Made by a program: the position numbers and the translations under genes
Notes under the pieces: model-generated
The model's input: the letters and a program-made list of their open reading frames with translations, nothing else
Told to the model about the DNA's origin: nothing
Databases searched by the model: none
In this document: positions 43,049 through 52,900 of the stretch, piece after piece
Position numbering within the stretch: position 1 is the stretch's first letter
Layout: each line of letters starts with the position of its first letter
Source of the DNA: Bacillota bacterium
Lineage (GTDB): Bacteria; Bacillota_I; Bacilli_A; RFN20; CAG-288
Direction of reading: 5' to 3'
DNA: 64,000 nucleotides
Assembly: GCA_023398335.1 (NCBI GenBank)
Contig: JAEWSJ010000006.1
Location: 62,001 to 126,000, forward strand

Positions 43049-44773
43049 ATGTTTTTACTAATAGAGAACCTTTTTAAAGAAGGTTGGTTTATAGCGGTTT
43101 TAGTTATTAGTGCAGTAGTATTTATCGCTCTAATTATTTTTGTGTCTTTTGTATTGACTCGCCGTAGAATGAGACATCAAGTTCGTGATTTGGAATATAA
43201 ATACAATAATATTCACGATACCTTCTCTATTGATTGTTCAAATATGATTAAAAGAATTGAAGTTATTTCTCAACATAACAAGGATTATGAACAAATATAT
43301 ATTTCTTCTCAAGAAAGATTCTCAAACATTTTAAATAGCAATGATAAATGCTGTTATTGCGCAGTGGATTCATTGAAAAAATTAATCGATGAAAAAGATT
43401 ATAAAGAACTTCCATCAATAATTGAGTCGACTCGCACATCGATGGACGAGTTTGATAAAGAATCAAAATTACTTAATTCTGATTTACAATCAATCATGAA
43501 GAAAGAAGAAGATTGCCGTTCTAAAATAGTTCCGTTAAAAGAAAAATTTAGAAATTTGAAGGAGTGGTATGAAAAAAATTCCACCGCTTTACTTTCATTA
43601 TCTAAATCATTCAATTTTCTTTTTAATCATATCTCATCTTTGTTTTCTACATTTGAAGACTTGTTAACGGAAGCTAAGTATAACGAAGCGTTAAAAAGTA
43701 TTCCTGAGATTGAAAAGTTGTTAAACGCAACAAACTTAGTTACTAATGATATTCCTTATCTCAATGCGTTAACTGATAAAGTAATCCCGGAAAAGATTAA
43801 AGAACTGAGTGATACTTATTTAGCGATGGAAAAAGAGAATTATCCTCTTCATAACTTACTTGTTAAATCGAAAATTGAAAAGATGAATGAAATTGTTAAG
43901 GATTGTAAAAACAAGCTTAATACTCTTTCTATTACTGGAGTAGGAGATAAACTTAACAGCATCAGTCTAGAAATAAGTAAAATATTCACTTTGTTTGATA
44001 AAGAAAAAGAAGCTAAAAAAGCTTTTGATAAAGAACAAGATTCTATCTCTAATTCGACATATGAAGCGGAAAAGCAATATGCTAATTTGAATCGTTCATT
44101 ACCTACTTATTCTAAAGCTTATGTTATTAATCAAACATATATTGATCAAATGCGAGTAATCAAAGATATGATCGATGATATGTCTACTAAAAAAAGAATG
44201 TTAGATATGTATCTAAATTCTTCTACTAAACAACCATATACAATTTTATTAAAGAATTTAAGAGATCTCCAAGATAAAATATCTAAAATTCAAAAAGCTT
44301 TTGATGATTTTCACGATTACCTATTAGGGTTAAAGAGAGATTGTGAGAAGAGCTTTAATTATGTTCGTTCAGCATATGTTCAATTGCGTAAGAGTGAATA
44401 CAATGTTAGAAAAGTTGATGTTCAAGCTTTAAGTGATGTTATGGCTCCTCGTATTGAAATGGCAATAAATAAATTATCTAATTTAGATAATTCATTGCGT
44501 GTGACTCCAATAGATGTTAATAAACTTAATTACAATTATAATGAAGCAGTTGAATATATTAATAACCTTAATAAGGATATTGCTGAGTGTGTTGATTTTT
44601 CAACAAAAGCAGAAGATGCTATTGTTTATGATAATAATATAAGAAGAAAAGCAACGGAAGTTTCACAACAACTTGAGGTTGCTGAAAAGTCTTTTTTGGA
44701 AGCTGATTTTACCCGCTCATATAATCAAGCTATTCAAATCTATAAAAAATGGGGAAATGAAGAAACTAAATGA
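43049..44773 (+). CDS. ezrA: Septation ring formation regulator EzrA
   Basis: This 574-residue protein has an N-terminal TM helix (residues about 14-38) with a short outside N-terminus, then a long helical cytoplasmic region built of spectrin-like repeats. This is the EzrA layout, and length matches (about 560-575). EzrA binds FtsZ at the membrane and shapes the division ring. Identity is strengthened by the gene order ezrA-nifS-thiI, as in Bacillus. An unusual Cys-Cys-Tyr-Cys cluster sits near residue 100. The stop overlaps the nifS start (ATGA). Sequence similarity alone is modest. Confidence 0.85.
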   Translation: MFLLIENLFKEGWFIAVLVISAVVFIALIIFVSFVLTRRRMRHQVRDLEYKYNNIHDTFSIDCSNMIKRIEVISQHNKDYEQIYISSQERFSNILNSNDKCCYCAVDSLKKLIDEKDYKELPSIIESTRTSMDEFDKESKLLNSDLQSIMKKEEDCRSKIVPLKEKFRNLKEWYEKNSTALLSLSKSFNFLFNHISSLFSTFEDLLTEAKYNEALKSIPEIEKLLNATNLVTNDIPYLNALTDKVIPEKIKELSDTYLAMEKENYPLHNLLVKSKIEKMNEIVKDCKNKLNTLSITGVGDKLNSISLEISKIFTLFDKEKEAKKAFDKEQDSISNSTYEAEKQYANLNRSLPTYSKAYVINQTYIDQMRVIKDMIDDMSTKKRMLDMYLNSSTKQPYTILLKNLRDLQDKISKIQKAFDDFHDYLLGLKRDCEKSFNYVRSAYVQLRKSEYNVRKVDVQALSDVMAPRIEMAINKLSNLDNSLRVTPIDVNKLNYNYNEAVEYINNLNKDIAECVDFSTKAEDAIVYDNNIRRKATEVSQQLEVAEKSFLEADFTRSYNQAIQIYKKWGNEETK

Positions 44774-45906
44774 TTTATTTTGATAATGCAGCCACAAGCA
44801 TAGTTGATCCTAAAGTTTTAGATACATACGTAAAATTAGTTAATACATTAATTGGAAATCCAGCCGCTACCAATGGCAAAGGTTTAGAAGCTAATAATTA
44901 CATAGAAAAAGCGCGTTTGCAAATTGCGTCATTTTTTAAGTTAAGTAATACACAAGAAATAATTTTCACTTCTGGCGCAACCGAATCTAATAACATTGCT
45001 ATTCAAGGAATTTGCGAACATTACAAAAACAAAGGACGTCATATTATTACTACTTCAGTAGAACACCCTTCGGTTAAAGGCGTTTTTACTCGCTTAGCGA
45101 AAGAAGGCTTTGAAGTTACTTATCTCAATGTTAATAAATTCGGAGAAATAAATTTAGATGAATTAAAATCTTCTTTAAGAAAAGATACTATATTAGTATC
45201 AATTATGGGTGTTAATAATGAAGTTGGAACTATATATCCTTTGAAAGAAATAAGTCAGATTGTTCATTCTTTATCCAGTGCGATATTTATGAGCGATGTT
45301 ACGCAAGCAGTTGGTAAGACTAACATTGATTATTCTTTACTTGATGTTGCTACGATGTCATCACATAAGATTAAAGGATTAAAATCGATTGGATTGTTAA
45401 TTAAGTCTAAGGGAGTTATTTTAAATCCGGTATTTAATGGCGGCAGTCAAGAACATGGAATTAGACCTGGAACTGAAAACGCACCATTAATTTGTTCCTT
45501 AGCTACCGCAATAAGACTTTATTTTAGTTCTTTTGCTGTAAGAGAAAAGAAAGCGCGAGAATTAAATAAGTATTTGCGTGACGAACTTAGTAAACTCAGC
45601 GATGAAGTTCAAATAGTATCTTCTTGTGACAGTTTACCTTTTATATTAAATTTTGTTTTATTAAAGCATAAGGCTTCGGTTATTGTTGAAGCTTTATCGA
45701 ACAAAGATATATACGTATCTACTAAATCGGCTTGCTCTGAACATGCACATGCGGATTCGAGCGTTTTAGAAGCTATGGGTTATTCAGAGAAGCAGGCTTC
45801 AAATGCTATTAGATTAAGCTTTGAAGGTTCGGAAGAACTTGAGGATGGAAAGAAGTTTATTTCGGGCTTAAAAGAAGTGTTTAAGACGGTTAAAAGAGAG
45901 GAATAA
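44770..45906 (+). CDS. NifS/IscS-type cysteine desulfurase (tRNA thiolation partner of ThiI)
   Basis: This 378-residue PLP enzyme takes sulfur from cysteine as an enzyme persulfide. It begins with Tyr-Phe-Asp-Asn-Ala-Ala-Thr. The PLP lysine is in Ser-Ser-His-Lys-Ile-Lys-Gly (about residue 198), and the catalytic Cys loop is Ser-Ala-Cys-Ser-Glu-His (about 319-324). In Bacillus the equivalent NifZ passes sulfur to ThiI for 4-thiouridine in tRNA; thiI follows directly here. It overlaps ezrA by 4 bases. Confidence 0.95.
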   Translation: MIYFDNAATSIVDPKVLDTYVKLVNTLIGNPAATNGKGLEANNYIEKARLQIASFFKLSNTQEIIFTSGATESNNIAIQGICEHYKNKGRHIITTSVEHPSVKGVFTRLAKEGFEVTYLNVNKFGEINLDELKSSLRKDTILVSIMGVNNEVGTIYPLKEISQIVHSLSSAIFMSDVTQAVGKTNIDYSLLDVATMSSHKIKGLKSIGLLIKSKGVILNPVFNGGSQEHGIRPGTENAPLICSLATAIRLYFSSFAVREKKARELNKYLRDELSKLSDEVQIVSSCDSLPFILNFVLLKHKASVIVEALSNKDIYVSTKSACSEHAHADSSVLEAMGYSEKQASNAIRLSFEGSEELEDGKKFISGLKEVFKTVKREE

Positions 45907-45911
45907 ATCAT

Positions 45912-47099
45912 ATGAATTATTCGGAAGACATTGTAATGGTACGCTTTGGTGAGTTATCGACAAAAGGGAAAAACATCAAAGATTTCATAAAAAAATTAGG
46001 GCAAAATATCAAGGAAGCTTTAAAGGATGTAAAGGGTTTAACATATGAAATGAGACATGATCATATTTATATTGAACTTCATTCTGTCCCATTTGATGAT
46101 GTCAAAGACATCATTGCGAAAGTGCCAGGCTTAACTTCATTTTCTTTAGTTGAATCTTTACCTAGAGATATTGATGTAATTAAAGCTAAGGCCTTAGATA
46201 TGGCGCGTGAAAGTGATGCTAAATCTTTTAAAGTCATTACTAAAAGAGTCGATAAGTTATTTTCTTATCATTCAGATGATATTAATAGACAAGTTGCTGG
46301 CTTAATTCTTTCAACATTAAACGGAAAGATGAAAGTTGATGTCCATGATCCTGAGCTAAAAATAAACATTACCATTAGAGAAGATGTTGTATATATGTAT
46401 TCTAAAGTTTATGAAGGAATTGGCGGTTATCCGGTTGGAGTAGCTGGTAAAGGCTTGATGTTGATTTCTGGCGGCATTGATTCTCCTGTAGCGTCATATT
46501 TAATGATGAAAAGAGGAGTCAAACTTGAGATGATTCATTTTGCTGCCCCACCATATACCTCGGATCAAGTTTTAGTAAAAATCGAAGATTTGGTTCATAA
46601 ATTAAATATCTATCAACCAGCGGTAAAGTTATATATTGTTCCGTTTACTAAGATTCAAGAAAAAATCTATGAAGTTGCAGGAAGTTCTTACGCGATTACT
46701 ATTATGCGTCGTATCATGCTTCAAATTGCAGCTAGAGTCGCGTGTGCTCATAAGGACTTAGTATTAGGCTCTGGTGAAAGCATTGGTCAAGTTGCCTCAC
46801 AGACGCTTCATTCAATGCGTGCTATTGAAGAAGTGCTTAGAATGCCACTTATTCGTCCACTTGCAACTTACGATAAGGTTGACATTATTAAGATAGCAAA
46901 GCAAATAGATACTTATGATATCTCTATTCGACCATTTGAAGATTGCTGCACTATTTTTAAAGTGGTAAATCCAACTACAAAACCAAGTATGGAAAAAATA
47001 CAAGAGATTGAATCAAAATTTGATTTTCAACCTCTTATTAGAGAAGCAATTGATAATATTGAATCAAGACTTATTAAAAAAGAAGAAGAGTTATTTTAA
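45912..47099 (+). CDS. thiI: tRNA 4-thiouridine synthase ThiI
   Basis: This 395-residue enzyme adenylates U8 of tRNA and inserts sulfur. An N-terminal ferredoxin-like and THUMP region (residues 1-170) is followed by the PP-loop Leu-Ile-Ser-Gly-Gly-Ile-Asp-Ser-Pro-Val-Ala (about 181-191). The C-terminal Cys pair in Glu-Asp-Cys-Cys-Thr (about 341) may carry persulfide. No rhodanese domain is present, as in Bacillus-type ThiI of similar length. The gene is the last of the ezrA-nifS-thiI unit and is convergent with the interrupted lipoprotein gene. Confidence 0.95.
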   Translation: MNYSEDIVMVRFGELSTKGKNIKDFIKKLGQNIKEALKDVKGLTYEMRHDHIYIELHSVPFDDVKDIIAKVPGLTSFSLVESLPRDIDVIKAKALDMARESDAKSFKVITKRVDKLFSYHSDDINRQVAGLILSTLNGKMKVDVHDPELKINITIREDVVYMYSKVYEGIGGYPVGVAGKGLMLISGGIDSPVASYLMMKRGVKLEMIHFAAPPYTSDQVLVKIEDLVHKLNIYQPAVKLYIVPFTKIQEKIYEVAGSSYAITIMRRIMLQIAARVACAHKDLVLGSGESIGQVASQTLHSMRAIEEVLRMPLIRPLATYDKVDIIKIAKQIDTYDISIRPFEDCCTIFKVVNPTTKPSMEKIQEIESKFDFQPLIREAIDNIESRLIKKEEELF

Positions 47100-47115
47100 A
47101 CCCTTCTTCCTTTTT

Positions 47116-48531
47116 TTATCCTTGGTTGAATGTCGTATACATAGATGTTATTGTAGGCCAAGTTCGAACTTTACCTATAACATCATCTACTCTATTGTTC
47201 ACGCCAGTACTATTACCCTTTGTTCGCATGATTGTCATATTAAACCACTCGGAGTCTTTTAGTTTAGTAGTGTTGTTTGACCCTTTTACAAATACTTTTC
47301 CTGTTCCGTCAGCACGTACAGTAATTATTCCATTTAAGGATTCAAATTTCTTAGATGGATATAATTTTCCATTGGTTGTTTCATATTTAACAACGGAGGT
47401 TACAAATACATTTGTTGTGTATTTTGCAATATGGTTGATGAAATCTTGAGTAGGAAATTGATTATCAGTATTATTGGAATATTCATCACTTCCTACGCAG
47501 CAACAAACTGCGCAAATTTCTGGAGTAATTTGACTTAATAATACTTCGTTTGAAGATGTCTTTGAACCATGATGTCCGCCTTTAAATAGTTTGACATGAG
47601 GTAAATTACCATTGGATGCATAATAATTTGCCATCTTAGTTTCACCATCTTGTTCTAAGTCTCCGGTAAACATAAAATGATTATTTTCACCCTGATTAAT
47701 CATTACTGAGACGGAGTAATTATTTTCGTCTGAACTTGTGTTGAAATAATAGTAGTTATATAGAATATCCATTGATATAGTATCTGTTAATTCAATATGG
47801 TTATATGAATTTGGTTCATATTTATCTGTTGTTGTATTTTTTGTGAAATAATAATCTGCTGTGTGATGAATAGTGCCTTCTGAGACTAATTCATTTCTTT
47901 TTGAAATATAAGCTTTACTAATGTTTGAATTAGTATTCTTTAGTGAAAAATCAATGATGTTTTTAATCTCGTATCTGTAGAATATTCCATCCCCATTTTT
48001 ATTATCAAAACAAGCAATATGATCTTCATGTGCATGTGTGGCGACAACATATTCTAGAACTCCATCATCGCAGTTTTTATCGATAAAATTATCGATGGTT
48101 TTCAATGAATCTACTTTACTTCCAGCATCAATTAGTATATCGATGTCACCTGCTTTAATAAAAACAGAATCTCCCGCATTATAATTTCCAAATTCTAAGA
48201 AGTTAATTGATAAATCATCATATAGCAATTCATCAACATGTGATGTACTAGTTGAAGGAGATGTCGTAGGATTACTGGTGCTTGGTGAAGAAGTAGGTGT
48301 TCCCGTAGTCGAGACACTTGTTAATGGATTTTAAGTAGTTGGATCAGTAGTAGATTGAGGTGTACTACCTATTGTTGTTGATGTTAAGCTAGTTCCTTCA
48401 TTTGTAACAGAAGTAGGAATAGATGAACTAATACTAGGAACATCTGAATTCTTAATTCCGCCTAACTGACAGGAAGATAACGAAATAATAAATATCCCTA
48501 CTAATGCAAATATAAGTTTGTTTCTTTTCAT
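47116..48531 (-). pseudogene. ComEC-like metallo-beta-lactamase lipoprotein interrupted by in-frame TAA
   Basis: Two open segments lie in the same minus-strand frame, separated by one TAA at 48331-48333. The first encodes a lipoprotein signal (Ile-Ser-Leu-Ser-Ser-Cys, lipid Cys about residue 21) and a Ser/Thr/Pro-rich linker. The second continues that linker without a break and then a metallo-beta-lactamase domain: Thr-His-Ala-His-Glu-Asp-His, Phe-Thr-Gly-Asp-Leu and Gly-Gly-His-His-Gly-Ser, the pattern of the ComEC C-terminal hydrolase domain. The original was a surface lipoprotein of about 470 residues, perhaps a secreted nuclease. The second segment alone could only start at a TTG without a ribosome site. 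A sequencing error or recent mutation are alternatives. Confidence 0.8.
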
Positions 48532-48556
48532 AAATTATCTCCTCCATTTTATTATA

Positions 48557-48589
48557 CTAAAAAACCACACTTCAAAGCGATGTGTGGTT
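48557..48589 (-). terminator. Terminator of the infC-rpmI-rplT operon
   Basis: On the minus strand AACCACAC pairs with GTGTGGTT and a T run follows, 16 bases after the rplT stop. Confidence 0.88.
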
Positions 48590-48604
48590 AAGTTTAAATA
48601 GAAA

Positions 48605-48961
48605 TTATTTTGCTAAAGCTTTTTTAGCTTGTTCAACTAAATTAGCAAAAGCTTTTTCATCTGCAATGGCGATTTCGGATAACATCTTTCTGTTAAGATT
48701 GATATTAGCTTTCTTTAAGCCATTCATAAATCTTGAATAAGAAATATTTTCTTTATGGCAAGCAGCATTAATTCTGGTAATCCATAATTTGCGGAAATCA
48801 CGTTTGATTAATCTTCTGCTGACATATGAATATGCTAAAGCTTTAATTCTTGCTTCATTAGCTGTACGGAATAAACGATGTTTACTGCCGAAGTAGCCGC
48901 TAGCGAATTTTAAAACTTTCTTTCTTCTTGCGTGTGTAATTGTTCCACCTTTAACTCTCAT
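48605..48961 (-). CDS. rplT: 50S ribosomal protein L20
   Basis: This 118-residue protein binds 23S rRNA early in 50S assembly and, in Bacillota, represses its own operon through a leader. The start Met-Arg-Val-Lys-Gly-Gly and the basic segment His-Ala-Arg-Arg-Lys-Lys-Val-Leu-Lys (about residues 10-18), then Phe-Arg-Lys-Leu-Trp-Ile-Thr-Arg-Ile-Asn-Ala-Ala (about 57-68), are diagnostic. It lies 18 bases after rpmI. Confidence 0.98.
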   Translation of the reverse strand: MRVKGGTITHARRKKVLKFASGYFGSKHRLFRTANEARIKALAYSYVSRRLIKRDFRKLWITRINAACHKENISYSRFMNGLKKANINLNRKMLSEIAIADEKAFANLVEQAKKALAK

Positions 48962-48979
48962 TTTAAATTCTCCCTTTCA

Positions 48980-49180
48980 TTATCTAGCGATAAGACGGCT
49001 TAAACGTCTTGTATCTGCTCTGCTCATTAAGCTGGATTTACGTAAATGTCTCTTTCTCTTTTGAGATTTGCTTAATGCTAAGTGAGAAGTATTTTGGTTA
49101 CCTCTCTTGATTTTGCCTGATGCTGTAACTTTGAAACGTTTGGCAACTGCACGTTTTGTCTTCATTTTAACTTTTGACAT
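48980..49180 (-). CDS. rpmI: 50S ribosomal protein L35
   Basis: This 66-residue basic protein has the L35 pattern Lys-Met-Lys-Thr-Lys-Arg-Ala-Val-Ala-Lys-Arg-Phe-Lys-Val-Thr at its N-terminus and His-Leu-Arg-Lys-Ser with Arg-Arg-Leu near its end. It lies between infC and rplT with a GGAGG ribosome site, the universal order in Bacillota. Confidence 0.97.
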   Translation of the reverse strand: MSKVKMKTKRAVAKRFKVTASGKIKRGNQNTSHLALSKSQKRKRHLRKSSLMSRADTRRLSRLIAR

Positions 49181-49192
49181 CGAAATTTCCTC

Positions 49193-49744
49193 CTATTTCT
49201 TTTTGATCGGTGACATGTAGCAGAAGTATTGTCTGCCTTCTAATGTTGGTTGTTTATCGACAATACCAATGTCTTTGAGCATATCAATCATTTTGTTTAA
49301 TGCTTCAGCGGCGGTATCGGTTTTTGTAACCATTCTTCCTTTTAAGAAGACTGTTAACTTTAATCTCCAACCTTTTGCTAAAAGTTTAGCGGATTGATTA
49401 ACTTTTGTTTCAATATCATGCGCGCTTGTTAATGGTGTAATCTTGATTTCCTTGATTAAATCTGGGCGAGCTTGTTTTGATTTATTCTCACGTTCTTGCT
49501 TCTTTTTGTCAAACTTGAACTTTGAATAGTTCATAATCTTACATACAGCTGGTTTAGCACCAGGAGCAATACAAAATAAATCTAAATTTTGTTCTTCAGC
49601 AAGTTGTAACCCTTCGCGTTTAGACATGACTCCAAGTTTCTGTCCGTCATTTCCAATTACTAAGATTTGCGAGAATGGAATGTTCTCATTGACTAATTCT
49701 TTTGGACCTTTCCTTAATGGTGGTCTTTGATCTGGTATAAAGAT
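49193..49744 (-). CDS. infC: Translation initiation factor IF-3, starting at a rare AUC codon
   Basis: IF-3 controls start-codon and initiator-tRNA selection on the 30S subunit. The only ATG in frame (49627) falls inside the N-terminal domain, at Gly-Val-Met-Ser-Lys-Arg-Glu-Gly. Upstream the frame stays open and encodes an IF-3-like N-terminus (Asn-Glu-Asn-Ile-Pro-Phe, then Ile-Gly-Asn-Asp-Gly-Gln-Lys-Leu-Gly). It reaches ATC at 49744-49742, eight bases after a perfect AGGAGG. That gives 183 residues, the normal family length. Non-AUG starts (AUU, AUC, AUA) in infC are known from other bacteria and underlie autoregulation. The C-terminal domain includes Lys-Ile-Met-Asn-Tyr-Ser-Lys-Phe. Confidence 0.95.
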   Translation of the reverse strand: MFIPDQRPPLRKGPKELVNENIPFSQILVIGNDGQKLGVMSKREGLQLAEEQNLDLFCIAPGAKPAVCKIMNYSKFKFDKKKQERENKSKQARPDLIKEIKITPLTSAHDIETKVNQSAKLLAKGWRLKLTVFLKGRMVTKTDTAAEALNKMIDMLKDIGIVDKQPTLEGRQYFCYMSPIKKK

Positions 49745-49940
49745 AAGCGTTACCTCCTAATTCAAATAAAAGCGGGACAACATTCGTTATCCCGCTATAA
49801 TTCCTAGATATTTTATCTGTGGCATTTACCTATTCAAACTTACTTGAATCAGGTGTGAGTGGGAACTCGAACTTTCCGTGATTTATTTTACTTAATAATC
49901 ATACATTACTTGAGTGATTGTGTCAACACTATTTTATTAC
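49745..49940 (-). promoter_or_regulatory. infC operon leader with terminator-like hairpin (L20-leader type)
   Basis: The 200-base region upstream of infC on the minus strand holds several paired segments. The last is AGCGGGATAACG...TTGTCCCGCT (49771-49796 on the plus strand), followed by TTTTATTT, an attenuator-like hairpin just before the AGGAGG. This is the usual place of the Bacillota L20 leader, in which L20 binding promotes termination. I identify it by position and the terminator, not by a full match to the consensus. Confidence 0.65.
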
Positions 49941-49947
49941 TGCTTGT

Positions 49948-52900
49948 TTAATATTCTGTAATAACATTATTAACATAATGCCAATATATATATCCAGCGA
50001 CATCTGGGGTTCCTTCTGAGTAGAAAACCATTTTTGCAGAACTTGGAGTCCCGTCAAACCAGGAAGTGCTGATGCTATTATTGTCTTTTAGTGTTGTGTA
50101 CTGATTCAACGTTGATTTTAAATATACTCTTGAAAGTGATGTACATCCTGAAAATATTGTGTTGTTCATTTTAATATCTTTGTTAAGTACTACAACATGA
50201 ACAAGCGCTGTACAATTTTTGAAAAGATTGTTATTTAGTAATGTTACCTTTTCTGGAATGTAGAAGTAGTTCGCGGTATCTGCTGATGTTCTATTAAGTC
50301 GTGTACATCCATTGAATGCGTTTGGCTCAAGAGTTAACGCTGTTGTTGATGTAGGGAAAATAAAAGTAGTTAAATATGCACATTTTTCAAATGCATTTGA
50401 ATTGATTTTACTTAGTTTTGAACAAGCAGATAAATCTACTACTGTAAAATTTGAGTTTGTACATCCGGAAAACGCTGAGGTACCGATTAAATTAAAATTC
50501 GCATTTGCACTGCTAAATTTTATGGAATATAAAGCAGTATCTCCTTGGAAAGCAGACTGTCTAATTGCAATCAATGATGTCGCACCGGTAAAATCTGCCG
50601 TAGCAAGACTAGTACACCCGCTGAATGCGTTTAAATTAATATTTTTTAAAGATGTTACTCCGGAAAAAGATATTGATTTTATAGAAGTACATGACATAAA
50701 TGCCGAATCATTAATAGCATTTAATTTAGAAGCGTTCGTAAATGTGATAGTTGAAATAGAAGAACACGATCTAAAAGAATTATTATTAATGGTAACTAAA
50801 TTTGAAGCTGATGAAAAATTCAAATTTGTAATCGAAGAACATGATTGAAATGCAGAAGTATCAATCATTGTTATTGCAGAAGGAATTTTTATTGTAGAAG
50901 TAGCGCTTGTACCAGTGGTGAGACCTTTTAAGCTTGAACAAGATAAAAATGCGTTGCTATTAATTGAAGTAACACTTGTAGGAAAGTTATATACCGCTAT
51001 TAAATTACTGCAATTTTTAAATGTTTCAAAATTTATTACTGTTATAGCTGAACTTTGTAAGTCAACGTAATTGATTTTTGTACATCCGGTGAAAACTTCA
51101 CCAGTATGGTTTCCATATCTTTTTCCTAATTCAAGTAATTCTTTTGGTAATTTTATAGTTCCTGTACTAATATTGCTTAATTCAGCTTCTGTTGGTGCAA
51201 TTTTTGTTAAGGCTTTGCAACCCCAAAACGCAACAGTACCTATAATTGTAACTGTATCTGGAATTACAACTGTAGCAATACTATCGCACTGGTCAAACAT
51301 AAATCCAGGAACGATTTTTAATCCTGAAGGTAAATATAAAGATGGTAAAGTTTTACATCCTCTTAAACAATATGAACCTAAGAATGGATTAGCTTCATCT
51401 TCTGTATCAATTTTAATAGGTAAATCAAATGTTGTCATACTAGTAGCTCCATAGAAAGAAAAGTTTCCTAGGTGAGCTAATTTGCTTGTTGATCGATTAG
51501 TAAGTTTAAAACTTTTTAGTTTTGTACCATTATATGAAAAGCCATTTATGTCAGATTCTACTCCAGCAAAAGCGGCTGCTCCAATAGATTCAAGAGTGCT
51601 TGGGGCTTCAAGATAGACAAATAATGTATTAACGAAAGCATAGTTATAAATTGCAGTAGTATTATCCTTAATTAAATATGTATATGTAGTTGTAGTAAAC
51701 CATGATGTTGTTGAGCTCTTACTATTTAGATACATTCCAAACGAAGTTAGCAATGTATAAGTTGTATTATCAACATTTTTCTTATATATAACAGGAGGAT
51801 AAAATGTTACAGAATTAATTGTTACTGAATCAGTCCCCACATAAGTTGTATTTCCAGAATTAATTTGAAAGCTTGTTATTTTGTCGCAATATTTAAATGC
51901 AGTAATTATATTCTTAGCTGTAGTATCGCCGGAACTATCATAATATCTTTGCGTATAATCTGTTTCGCCGAGATAACTAACGTTTTCCCCAATAGAAACA
52001 TAATTTAGTATTGATTGGAAAAAAGCGTATTTTCCAATCGAAGTTATACTTGAAGCAAAGTCACTGACGGATGTTGAACCAGTAGTGAATAAATTTAGTG
52101 ATTTGCAGTTTGCAAATGCTGCTGTTCCAATAGTTTTAAGATTTGTTGTACCTGTGGTCACTTTTGTAATAGAAGTGTTAAAAAAAGCATAGTTGCATAT
52201 TGTTGTAACTGGTAAACTTTCTAAAGTGTCTGGAATTGTTATATTTGTTCCTGATAAATACTGTGTAATCCATATTTCGGTTCCACTATTTGCTTTTACA
52301 TATCTATATTGTCCGTTATACGTATATACTCCATCTGCGAAAGAACTAATTGAGTATGTTATAAGCATATTCTGAACTTTAAATACTGAGATTGTTGTTC
52401 CTCCACGTGTATAACTTAATTCATATCCGCTTCCATTCGTAAGAGTATCTTTGCTCAAAACTAAGTTGGAGTTAGCGTTATTTATACCACTATCATTATC
52501 TCCTGGCGTATAGGTAAAATTATGATTAGCATCAGCAAAAGCAGTATATAAAACAGCTTTATAATGATTGCTAAAGATGAAATTAGATAGTGTAATCTTG
52601 TTGTTTGTTACTGGTAAATATACATAGCTTAATACTGAATTAGAAGAAGTATTAATAGAAAAGGCGTAATTTCCTATTGATGTGATATTTTTACTTAACG
52701 AAATATAAGTAACACTTGAGCAGTTATTAAAAGCATACTCACTTATAATTACTTTGCTACTTGTATTTGTATTACTATTAAATGAAATAGAAGAGAATTT
52801 TCCGCAACCAAAGGCATTCTTCATAATGGTTAATTCTGTGTTAGGAACTGGAAATACTAATGAATAGCTGGTTCCTTGAATATTTAAATTATAAAATGCG

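Noticed and set aside
50312..51454. Plus-strand open frames opposite the BspA-type gene
   Set aside because: They mirror the leucine-rich repeats of the minus-strand gene; composition follows the repeat periodicity and no start signals are present.
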